Shown here one piece after another: positions 1-6,356 of a stretch of 64,000 nucleotides of DNA. The stretch's first letter is position 1; every line of letters begins with the position of its first letter. Location: positions 1 to 64,000 of the forward strand of contig WRDR01000005.1 of NCBI GenBank assembly GCA_009779745.1, given 5' to 3'. Origin of the DNA: Alphaproteobacteria bacterium. GTDB lineage: Bacteria > Pseudomonadota > Alphaproteobacteria > UBA9219. Under the pieces are notes generated by a model, which searched no databases, was not told the origin of the DNA, and worked only from the letters and a program-made list of their open reading frames with translations. A program made the translations under genes and the position numbers.

Positions 1-145
1 AAAATTCTTGATTTTTTTTTACAAAAAAAAAAAAAAAAAAGCAAAAGAATTAGTTTTTAGAAAAAAAAAAAAAAAAGAAAAAAAATAACTTATCAAAAAA
101 ACCCCGATAAAAAAAAAGTTTTTCCCCCCCCCCCCCCTCCGTAGG
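1..145. other. Low-complexity A-rich stretch ending in a C14 tract
   Basis: Long A runs dominate the first 120 bases and are followed by 14 consecutive C residues at 124-137. No ATG occurs here and I see no gene. The open frame of the next gene runs back through the C tract to a TAA at 86-88, so the true 5' end of that gene may lie here in altered form. This could be a genuine contingency tract or a poorly resolved contig end; homopolymer lengths here should not be trusted. Confidence 0.6.
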
Positions 146-616
146 TTGTTGTTTTATAAGGGGTTTTGGGGCTGTTGCGCATTCTACATTTTTTTAACCG
201 CTCCTGCATTAGCATCTACTACTCCGCCTCTCTGCAAGCATGGAACCGTTGCAACATTCACTCAGAGCGGGAATGATTGGACATGGAAGTGCGAAGGCAA
301 ATACAAAGGCACAACAGCCTCGTGCATAGCTAATGCAGTGTCGACTATAAATCTAGGCACTGCTGTTGCTAGAAACGATATAACAGCATATAGTAATAAA
401 TTATATGTTACCCGTGGCAATAGCGCAAGTACGGATAATTTATTAGATGTAGTGGATTTATCTAATAACTCAGCATCAACTATAAACTTAGGCACCGCAG
501 TTTCGAGATATGGTATGACAGTATATAATAATAAATTATATATTACTCGTTACGGTAGCACAACAGCAGGTATAGGTAATTTGTTGGATGTGGTGAACCT
601 TCCTCCTCCTCAATAA
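146..616 (+). CDS. Secreted repeat protein, probably phase-variable or truncated
   Basis: This 156-residue product has a hydrophobic N-terminus ending in APALAS, a likely Sec signal peptide. Next comes a small two-cysteine module with the pattern WTWKCEGKYKGTTASC, of a W-C-G-G-C type common in bacterial surface proteins. Two tandem repeats of about 50 residues follow, each containing STINLGTAV, an NKLY(V/I)TR segment and NLLDVV; they resemble beta-propeller or adhesin repeats. The only start in frame is TTG at 146, with no convincing ribosome binding site. The frame stays open upstream through the C14 tract, where it would encode prolines, so the real start may depend on tract length. The protein ends LPPPQ and looks short for this class. 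The function is unknown; surface exposure is inferred. Confidence 0.5.
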   Translation: MLFYKGFWGCCAFYIFLTAPALASTTPPLCKHGTVATFTQSGNDWTWKCEGKYKGTTASCIANAVSTINLGTAVARNDITAYSNKLYVTRGNSASTDNLLDVVDLSNNSASTINLGTAVSRYGMTVYNNKLYITRYGSTTAGIGNLLDVVNLPPPQ

Positions 617-634
617 TTAGGAACAAGAAAAAAC

Positions 635-663
635 TTGACACTTCACTGTTTTTGTAATACCAT
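635..663 (+). promoter_or_regulatory. Putative sigma-70 promoter of brnTA
   Basis: TTGACA at 635-640 is separated by 17 bases from TACCAT at 658-663. The -35 box is a perfect consensus and the -10 box matches 4 of 6. Transcription would start at or very near the ATG at 670, giving a leaderless or near-leaderless mRNA; no Shine-Dalgarno motif is visible before that ATG. BrnT/BrnA operons are usually autoregulated by the complex, but I could not pick out an operator. Confidence 0.55.
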
Positions 664-669
664 AACAAT

Positions 670-962
670 ATGAACCGAGAAAACGGCATAATCTTTGAAT
701 GGGACGAACAAAAGCGGCAAGCCAATCTTGCTAAGCATGATTTGGATTTTATAGATGCCGCAGATGTTTTGCTGACCCGAACGTTTCAATAAAACAGGAT
801 ACCCGATATAAATATGACGAGGAGCGTTTTAATGCTTATGGTTTTGCAAATGGTATACGTTTGCGTGTTTGCTTTACGAGACAAGGCGAAAACGTAATTC
901 GTGTAATAAGTATGTTTAGAGTACATTTAAAAGAATGGGAGAAAAAATATGGCAATAACTAG
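670..962 (+). pseudogene. brnT: brnT ribonuclease toxin, frameshifted
   Basis: The ATG at 670 begins a BrnT-like frame (MNRENGIIFEWDEQKRQANL, then AKHDLDF) that stops at 790-792 after 40 residues. Dropping back one base near 769-771 continues the family sequence: ADPNVSIKQDTRYKYDEERF, then GIRLRVCFTRQGENVIRVIS and a tail ending KKYGNN, stop at 960-962. One missing T in the TTTT run at 767-770 would restore VFADPN, the usual VF-DP motif. BrnT is a RelE-fold mRNA endonuclease neutralised by BrnA. As written the toxin is inactive; a sequencing error, a real null mutation or slippage in the short T run are all possible. The 3' end overlaps the brnA start by 14 bases, which is typical of the operon. 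Confidence 0.75.
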
Positions 963-1326
963 AATGACTATGGCAGAGCTTTCAAAACTTTCTAAAAAAA
1001 ATAAAAAGGAACGTTACGAAAGATACAAAAAAGCCAAACCTGTTCTTATGGACGAGGACGAAGCCCGCCATAATGTGCATGTTGCCCGCGGTTTTGCAAA
1101 TTTCCTGCAATACATAAACCGCAACGGCCGTCCGAAAGTACAAGATAAAAAAGTTCCGATAGCTATTCGTTTGCCTCAGTCTGTTGCAAAAGAATTGCGT
1201 TCACACGAACACTACTCTCGCCATATAGCCGAGTACGTAATGAAGGGGCTGTCGTCCGGCAAATTAAATATGTCCGGATTGTCCAAAACAAAGGCGGCGC
1301 GCTCTTCCACGCCTGCGCGGGAATGA
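949..1326 (+). CDS. brnA: BrnA-family antitoxin
   Basis: A 125-residue protein. Residues about 60-105 (GRPKVQDKKVPIAIRLPQS followed by a helical stretch) match the BrnA/DUF4415 ribbon-helix-helix DNA-binding domain that represses the operon and binds the BrnT toxin. The N-terminal 50 residues are helical and strongly charged (KKNKKERYERYKKAK). The ATG at 949 overlaps the end of brnT, which supports translational coupling. The last 8-10 residues (AARSSTPARE) are encoded by a GC-rich palindromic repeat (1305-1328), so the C-terminus has probably been remodelled by repeat insertion. With brnT frameshifted, the antitoxin may be an orphan repressor. Confidence 0.75.
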   Translation: MAITRMTMAELSKLSKKNKKERYERYKKAKPVLMDEDEARHNVHVARGFANFLQYINRNGRPKVQDKKVPIAIRLPQSVAKELRSHEHYSRHIAEYVMKGLSSGKLNMSGLSKTKAARSSTPARE

Positions 1327-1328
1327 CA
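1305..1328. repeat. Short GC-rich palindromic repeat in the brnA 3' end
   Basis: The sequence has the form TTCCACGCCTGCGCGGGAA followed by TGACA. It belongs to the same family as the units at 13269-13291 and 13456-13480 (core TGTCATTCCCGCG). Here it supplies the last brnA codons and reaches to the end of the convergent tatA gene. Confidence 0.6.
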
Positions 1329-1520
1329 TTATTCCTCCTTCTTTTCCTCATCTTTTTCCAGCAGAACTTTGCTGCCGGCTTCATCGTGCCCGTCCATGCC
1401 CTCTTTGAACTTCCTGATGCCCTTGCCAAGATCTCCCATAACCTTGGGCAGTTTCCCTGCTCCGAAAACAATAAGAACTACAAGTAATACGATTACTATA
1501 TGAGAAAAACTCAATCCCAT
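1329..1520 (-). CDS. tatA: Sec-independent translocase subunit TatA
   Basis: A 63-residue protein with one N-terminal membrane helix ([19 protein letters not shown]), the FGAGKLP hinge, an amphipathic helix ([17 protein letters not shown]) and a short charged tail rich in K and E. This is the TatA/E layout. TatA oligomers form the pore through which folded, twin-arginine-signal proteins, often cofactor-loaded redox enzymes, cross the inner membrane. tatB and tatC are not adjacent, so the gene stands alone. It converges on brnA with only two bases between their ends. TatB is unlikely because of the short tail. Confidence 0.9.
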   Translation of the reverse strand: MGLSFSHIVIVLLVVLIVFGAGKLPKVMGDLGKGIRKFKEGMDGHDEAGSKVLLEKDEEKKEE

Positions 1521-1598
1521 GACACATGCCTTTCATGTTTACAAACAGAGTAAAACATGGTAATACTAGCAATACTGCAATAAAACACAACAAAAAAT

Positions 1599-2456
1599 AT
1601 GTCTAAAAGTATAATATTAGTCGGAGGTGCAACTGCATCAGGAAAGTCAAAACTGGCTATGGAGCTGGCTGTAAGCAAAAACGGAGAAATAATAAATGCA
1701 GACTCCATGCAGATTTACAAAGATTTGCCTATACTCACTGCGCAACCGGATACGCACGATAAATCCATAGTAAAACACCACTTGTACGAAATAGTCTCTT
1801 TTGACACTCGGTTTTCTGTTGGAAAATGGCTGGTTCACGCAAAATCCGCCATAGAAGACATAGTAAAAAGAGGCAAAACTCCTATTCTTGTTGGAGGCAC
1901 AGGGTTGTACTTTGAAGCTCTTGTCAAGGGACTGGCAAACATACCGGATATCCCTTTGGAAATCAGAAACAAAACTATAGAATTATACGAAGAACTCGGA
2001 GAAGACTCTTTCAGGCAAAAATTGTCCGAACTGGACAATCATAGCGCACTGAAAATAGCCAAAAACGACAAACAACGCCTCATAAGAGCCTATGAGGTTG
2101 TATTGTTTACAGAGAAGTCCTTGCACTACTGGCAGGAATCCGGCAAGACAAACAATCCGGATTTCACGCCGGAGTATCACCTCTTGCTGCCGCCCAGAGA
2201 AAAACTGTACGAAGCCTGCGACAGGCGTTTTGAAAATATGATTAAACTGGGAGCCATAGAAGAAGTATCCGGATTATTATCAAAAACTGATGATATAAAA
2301 GTACTGGGATTCAGAGAAATAAAAGATTACATTGAAGGCAAGATAACTCTGAACGAGGCTGTCTCAAAAGCTCAGCAGAAAACAAGAAACTATGCCAAAA
2401 GACAAATGACTTGGTTCAGAAACAGATGGAATTTTCCTGATGTTATTTTCTATTAA
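1599..2456 (+). CDS. miaA: tRNA dimethylallyltransferase MiaA
   Basis: A 285-residue protein with the P-loop GGATASGKSKLA near residue 8, the INADSMQIYKDLPILTAQP motif, HHLYE, and GGTGLYFEALVKGL, all diagnostic of the MiaA/IPT family. The enzyme transfers a dimethylallyl group to N6 of A37 in tRNAs reading UNN codons, the first step towards ms2i6A, which improves reading-frame fidelity. Length is normal for the family. The C-terminal part has the usual AQQKTRNYAKRQMTWFRN motif. The gene overlaps the following GNAT gene by 17 bases, so the two are probably cotranscribed. The upstream neighbour tatA is divergent. Confidence 0.96.
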   Translation: MSKSIILVGGATASGKSKLAMELAVSKNGEIINADSMQIYKDLPILTAQPDTHDKSIVKHHLYEIVSFDTRFSVGKWLVHAKSAIEDIVKRGKTPILVGGTGLYFEALVKGLANIPDIPLEIRNKTIELYEELGEDSFRQKLSELDNHSALKIAKNDKQRLIRAYEVVLFTEKSLHYWQESGKTNNPDFTPEYHLLLPPREKLYEACDRRFENMIKLGAIEEVSGLLSKTDDIKVLGFREIKDYIEGKITLNEAVSKAQQKTRNYAKRQMTWFRNRWNFPDVIFY

Positions 2457-2952
2457 AAAACTATCTGTTGATGACGGTATAGATGTTTTCAATATGCTGC
2501 AGCAAATCCCTAACGGTGAGAACGGCTTTATGAACGATGTTGAAGGACTGTCTTTTGATGAATACAAAAATTGGCTGACAGAAAACGATATGTGCTCTAG
2601 GCAAGTTGGAATCAAAGACGGCTGGAAAGTGCCTCAAACTATTTTTTGGTTAATGGTTGACGGCAATCCGATAGGTATGGGAAAGCTGCGCCACTTTCTT
2701 ACAGACAGACTCCTAGAAGAAGGCGGAACAATAGGCTATGCTATTATTCCCTCTGAACGCAGCAAAGGTTACGGCAAAGTATTTGTAAGAGAGTTGTTAA
2801 AAGAAGCTCAAAAACTATCTATTGGCAAAGTTTTGTTCACAATCAGCAATCACAATATTGCCTCTGTCAAAATAGCCCTTGCCAACGGCGGAGTTCTGGA
2901 AAAAACAACCGATGCTAAGCACTATATCTGGGCTGAGAGTCTTAGTGCTTGA
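2440..2952 (+). CDS. GNAT-family N-acetyltransferase
   Basis: A 170-residue protein. The centre contains GNPIGMGKLRHFL (beta strands 2-4) and the acetyl-CoA-binding loop IPSERSKGYGKVFVRELLKE, a recognisable Q/RxxGxG/A-type motif A, then a C-terminal strand LFTISNHNIASVKIALANGG, where N-x-A-S is the usual family end. It should acetylate a small amine or a protein N-terminus using acetyl-CoA; the substrate cannot be predicted. The start codon lies inside the miaA end, which suggests translational coupling. Confidence 0.85.
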   Translation: MLFSIKKLSVDDGIDVFNMLQQIPNGENGFMNDVEGLSFDEYKNWLTENDMCSRQVGIKDGWKVPQTIFWLMVDGNPIGMGKLRHFLTDRLLEEGGTIGYAIIPSERSKGYGKVFVRELLKEAQKLSIGKVLFTISNHNIASVKIALANGGVLEKTTDAKHYIWAESLSA

Positions 2953-2981
2953 TATATTGCTGTCGGTGTTATATAAGTCCA

Positions 2982-3156
2982 TAGAGCATAATCCATTTAT
3001 ATAGCGTCGAGAGACCGAGCAAAAATGAGATGAATGCGAGAAGCAAATCCGCAGGAATATCGAGTATATTTCAAGGATTTGCGACGAAGCAGTCGTTCAT
3101 TTTTGCGAAGAGCCGAAGGCGTGTATTTCGATGTTATATAAATGGATTATGCTCTA
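2982..3156. repeat. Structured palindromic repeat, copy 1
   Basis: A 175-base element bounded by a perfect 22-base inverted repeat (2982-3003 with 3135-3156). Seven more pairs including two G-U wobbles extend it inward (3004-3010 with 3128-3134). Inside are two nested stems: GCAAAAATGA (3019-3028) with TCATTTTTGC (3097-3106), and GCAAATCC (3043-3050) with GGATTTGC (3075-3082). The core is shared with the copy at 6063-6270, but outer arms and inner stem differ in sequence while remaining complementary. It ends two bases before tRNA-Arg. I do not recognise a described family; it is organised like Rickettsia palindromic elements or a MITE. Confidence 0.85.
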
Positions 3157-3158
3157 GT

Positions 3159-3235
3159 GTCCTCGTAGCTCAGCTGGATAGAGCATCAGTTTCCTAAACT
3201 GAGGGTCGTAGGTTCGAATCCTATCGGGGACGCCA
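3159..3235 (+). tRNA. tRNA-Arg (anticodon CCT)
   Basis: A 77-base cloverleaf: acceptor GTCCTCG pairs with CGGGGAC (one T-G wobble), D arm AGCTCAGCTGGATAGAGC, anticodon stem TCAGT/ACTGA with loop TTCCTAA, T arm GTAGGTTCGAATCCTAT, discriminator G and an encoded CCA. It decodes AGG. The palindromic element abuts its 5' end. Confidence 0.95.
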
Positions 3236-3479
3236 TTCAACAGAAGCTGTTGCGAAACAAGGAAATTTTTATCAATAAACACTATGCGCTATACATCTTT
3301 TTGAACTCATACAACAATTGTTAAGAAATTGTTTGCAATTAATGAAAATAAAAAATAGAATCATAAGTAAAGACAACACAAATGTTTTTTTGTTTTTGTA
3401 AAATCTTCATAAAAAACGTTGTGTTGTTGGTTGTGTGTAAGCGGTTCTGTTTTTTCACATTCTTAACGATAGATATAAT
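3236..3479. other. Intergenic region with a hairpin before cheY
   Basis: There is no gene in these 244 bases. An imperfect inverted repeat (ACAACACAA at 3373-3381 with TTGTGTTGT at 3419-3427, extended by a T-run/A-run pair) forms a hairpin with A/T-rich arms. It could act as a terminator or as a regulatory hairpin in the leader of the receiver gene. Most of the remainder is AT-rich with no clear promoter. Confidence 0.4.
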
Positions 3480-3845
3480 ATGAAGACCTGCCTTATAATA
3501 GATGACAGTAGAGTCATAAGAAAAATTATCAGACAAATACTGGAATCGCTTGGGTATATTTGCAAAGAAGCTATAGACGGCAAAATTGCTCTTGCAGACT
3601 GTGCAGAAACTATGCCTGATCTTGTTATTTTGGATTGGAATATGCCTGTTATGAACGGATACGATTTTCTTATTGCTTTAAGACAAATGCAAGACGGAGA
3701 TTTGCCGGTTGTTATTTTCTGCACCACAGAAAGCAGTACGGCTAGTATTGAAAAAGCCATGCTAGGCGGCGTGAATGAATATATGGTGAAACCGTTTGAT
3801 GCTGACTTATTAAAAAGCAAGTTAACAAAGCTTGGGCTTTTATGA
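3480..3845 (+). CDS. CheY-like single-domain response regulator
   Basis: A 121-residue stand-alone receiver. The acidic pair is in LIIDDSRV (residues 8-9), the phospho-acceptor Asp in VILDWNMPVMNGYDF (about residue 52), the switch Thr in VIFCTTES and the conserved Lys in MVKPFDADLL. The protein belongs to the alphaproteobacterial group of single receivers that begin MKTCL-DDS-VIRK and end EYI-KPFD. It has no output domain, so it must act by protein contact, for example in chemotaxis or a phosphorelay. No chemotaxis genes are adjacent, although the genome clearly makes flagella. Confidence 0.9.
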   Translation: MKTCLIIDDSRVIRKIIRQILESLGYICKEAIDGKIALADCAETMPDLVILDWNMPVMNGYDFLIALRQMQDGDLPVVIFCTTESSTASIEKAMLGGVNEYMVKPFDADLLKSKLTKLGLL

Positions 3846-3908
3846 TGTGAAGAACGAAATGAGTTCTTTTTACAAGCGTTATTGTGAGCCACTTGGCAGG
3901 AAAATATC

Positions 3909-4577
3909 ATGAACTTACAACAAACTCTCTTTTTATTTGATTGTGACGGCGTGCTTGTTGACAGCGAATTCATTGCATGTGAGATTGTTGCAAATGAATT
4001 AAATAAAATCGGCTTTAACATTACAACCCAAGAATATATCCTTCGTTTCTGCGGACGGACGGATGAAGAGGAAAAACAAATCATAGAAAAAGAAATGGGA
4101 AAACCTCTTCCTGAAAATTTTCGACAAGCCGTTCGTCAAAAAACTTATAAAGAATTTTCATCACGGCTCCTTCCTATAAAAGGAATAGAAAAAATCCTTA
4201 CTAGCCTTTCTAATAAATGTGTAGCATCGGGCGGAAGTTTAGAAAAAATCAATAACTCTTTAAGACTAACAAAACTTGATAGCTTCTTTCTTAATGAGGA
4301 GATTTTCAGCGCATCAATGGTAGCACGCGGCAAACCTAATCCTGATTTATTTCTGCATGCAGCACATTGTATGGGCTATCTGCCGTCAGAATGTTTTGTC
4401 ATTGAAGACAGCATTTCCGGAATCCAAGCGGCAAAAGCAGCAAATATGAAGGCAATTGGTTTTATCGGAGGGTCTCACTGCTCTCCTGCTCACAAAGCTA
4501 TACTTTTGAATGAAGGCGCAGATTTTGTTTTTGATAACATGGCAGATCTTTCAGAATATATTAAAACGATTGCTTAA
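3909..4577 (+). CDS. HAD-superfamily phosphatase/phosphomutase, beta-PGM-like
   Basis: A 222-residue HAD hydrolase. Motif I is FLFDCDGVLVDSE (DxD nucleophile and acid-base pair at about residues 10-12), motif II is in CVASGGS, and motifs III/IV are RGKPNPDLF and CFVIEDSISGIQAAKAA. The helical cap between residues 20 and 90 is of the beta-phosphoglucomutase or pyrophosphatase subclass. It probably dephosphorylates a sugar phosphate or similar metabolite; the specific substrate is not readable. It overlaps the convergent cation-efflux gene by four bases. Confidence 0.88.
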   Translation: MNLQQTLFLFDCDGVLVDSEFIACEIVANELNKIGFNITTQEYILRFCGRTDEEEKQIIEKEMGKPLPENFRQAVRQKTYKEFSSRLLPIKGIEKILTSLSNKCVASGGSLEKINNSLRLTKLDSFFLNEEIFSASMVARGKPNPDLFLHAAHCMGYLPSECFVIEDSISGIQAAKAANMKAIGFIGGSHCSPAHKAILLNEGADFVFDNMADLSEYIKTIA

Positions 4578-5989
4578 TTATTATTCTCAGCACTACGTTT
4601 GCCTTCGCCGAACGGCTCGGAGTGTACGACTATTCTCCATATATCCGTCCGCTTATTTTGTATATAACACTCCAGTGCCTTAACAATAGTATACACATCA
4701 GATACTGTTTTCGCTGCGTCTGTTCTTGCGTGACAAATCACGATGAGTCCTCTGTCGCTTTGGCGCACTCTTACGTTATGCACGTTGCTTAGTCCGCCCA
4801 GTGCAACAGCAGCTTCTTTCAGCAATGCTTCTACGTTTCCTTGTTCCCGCACAGACACTGCTTTTCCATGCAGCCCTCCGCTGTAAAAAGGCTCTATTTG
4901 AGTTTCAATCTCTGTGTCTTGTCCGAATTCATCTCTGATATTCTGCTCCAAACTGGACGCAATAGAATGAGCCTCTCCCAGCAGCATGTTTTCAGATACT
5001 TCTAAATCCATGCTAATTGCCAAACGTCCTTTGTTGTTGTCTTCGCTGTTTACAAAATGCACGACTATGTGGTGTATCTTAGCTCCTAAATTAGCGGCTA
5101 TAATAGAAACTTTATCCTGAACAGTTTCCTTATCCACTGCAACAGGCTCCAGTGAAACCGTAACTTCAGCTTCAGAGATATTAGCCTTCACTGCGCTTAC
5201 TATATGATGCTTAATTTCTTCTGTTTGTCCAAACGATAAACCTCTGTGAATGTCAACGTATATGTCAACAAATACTGCGCTTCCTGACGGACGTACTCTT
5301 ATCCTTTCAGTTCTTATTATACCGTGCAAATCCTTTATAGCGTCTTGTATCTTCTCGGCAACGCCTTCCGGAGCCTTGTCAATCAAATCGTCAAAAGTTT
5401 TTTTGCCTAATTTCCATGCTACTCTGCAAATGAATACGGAAACCAAAAGAGCGGCAATCGCATCAAATACCGGATAGCCTACGGACACAAAGCAAAGCCC
5501 TGCCAGCACAACAAAAGATGTCCACATATCAGAAGCAAAATGCAGAGCGTCCGCTTCTAAAGCATGAGACTTGGTTTCTTTTGCAACCTTAGCCAATGCT
5601 CTGGCTCTCCAATAGTCTATGGCAATAGTGGCGACTATAACAGCAATAGCCGCCCAGCTTGCCTCGACCTCAGTTTCTCCTGTTATGAGCCTGCGCAAAG
5701 CCTCATAAATAACCCAAAAACTGGCGATGACCAATAGTCCGGCCTCTCCCAATGCGGTTACGCTTTCTACTTTGCCATGCCCGTAGTGATGATCTGCATC
5801 TGCCGGTTTATCGCTTACTCTTACAGCCAGATAGGTCATAACAGTTGCTACAAGGTCTAAAAAACTGTGCAGAGCCTCGGATAATAAGCCCAAACTTCCT
5901 GTAAAAAGGGCTGCTACGAATTTGGACGCAGTAATAACTACGCTGGCAAATATAGAGGTCAAAGCAACCTTCTGTTTTTTGCAATTCAT
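4574..5989 (-). CDS. Cation diffusion facilitator with an enlarged C-terminal region
   Basis: A 471-residue member of the CDF family of divalent-metal/H+ antiporters. The N-terminal 200 residues hold the six membrane helices with the metal-site motifs FLDLVATV, ADHHYGHGKVE and HALEADALHFASDMW. The usual CDF protein has about 300 residues with one cytoplasmic dimerisation domain. Here a normal-looking C-terminal domain (about 205-285) is followed by roughly 170 more residues with at least one further domain of the same general kind (IHHIVVHFVN, then HNVRVRQSDRGLIVICHART). It exports Zn, Fe or Mn from the cytoplasm; the metal is not certain. The N-terminus starts MNCKKQKVALTS. Confidence 0.88.
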   Translation of the reverse strand: MNCKKQKVALTSIFASVVITASKFVAALFTGSLGLLSEALHSFLDLVATVMTYLAVRVSDKPADADHHYGHGKVESVTALGEAGLLVIASFWVIYEALRRLITGETEVEASWAAIAVIVATIAIDYWRARALAKVAKETKSHALEADALHFASDMWTSFVVLAGLCFVSVGYPVFDAIAALLVSVFICRVAWKLGKKTFDDLIDKAPEGVAEKIQDAIKDLHGIIRTERIRVRPSGSAVFVDIYVDIHRGLSFGQTEEIKHHIVSAVKANISEAEVTVSLEPVAVDKETVQDKVSIIAANLGAKIHHIVVHFVNSEDNNKGRLAISMDLEVSENMLLGEAHSIASSLEQNIRDEFGQDTEIETQIEPFYSGGLHGKAVSVREQGNVEALLKEAAVALGGLSNVHNVRVRQSDRGLIVICHARTDAAKTVSDVYTIVKALECYIQNKRTDIWRIVVHSEPFGEGKRSAENNN

Positions 5990-6062
5990 CTTGTTTTTCC
6001 TTTTTATTGCGCACTGCCTGCTGTAAGATTATGGTAAAGATTTTGATATTACAATGATTATT

Positions 6063-6270
6063 TTAGAGCGTATTTCATTTAAGTTGAATAGGGAGACCGA
6101 GCAAAAATGAGATAAATGCTAGGAGCAAGACCGCAGGAATATCGAATATATTTCAAGGTCTTGCGACAACGCAGGTACTCATTTTTGCGAAGAGCCGAAG
6201 TCTCGGCGAAGCATAGCGAAGACGGGCGAAGGCGTGTACCCATGTGCAACTTAAATGAAATACGCTCTAA
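6063..6270. repeat. Structured palindromic repeat, copy 2
   Basis: A 208-base element bounded by a perfect 24-base inverted repeat (6063-6086 with 6247-6270). The arm sequence differs from copy 1 but the core is shared: GAGACCGAGCAAAAATGAGA, CCGCAGGAATATCGA, TATATTTCAAGG and TCATTTTTGCGAAGAGCC. The inner stem is GCAAGACC (6125-6132) with GGTCTTGC (6157-6164), which differs from copy 1 at two paired positions with compensation on both sides. About 31 bases rich in GCGAAG units are inserted after GAGCCGAAG compared with copy 1. It fills most of the 367-base gap (5990-6356) between the cation-efflux gene and aspA; I see no gene in that gap. Confidence 0.85.
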
Positions 6271-6356
6271 ATACTGCTTGTATGTGGACGAAGTATTTCA
6301 TATCCTCATTAGGACTCGATAGTTTTATTTTACTAACTATTTACGGAGTTCATATC

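Noticed and set aside
3474-3479. Perfect TATAAT immediately before the cheY ATG
   Set aside because: A -10 box here would start transcription inside the gene, yet MKTCLIIDDSR is the expected protein start. It is probably chance in AT-rich DNA.
3455-4084. 209-codon frame antisense to cheY and the HAD gene
   Set aside because: Both sense genes have clear catalytic motifs; this frame is a shadow.
6255-6356. Longer aspA frame starting inside the palindromic repeat
   Set aside because: ATG 6357 has a proper ribosome binding site and begins at the family N-terminus; the extra 34 residues are repeat-encoded.
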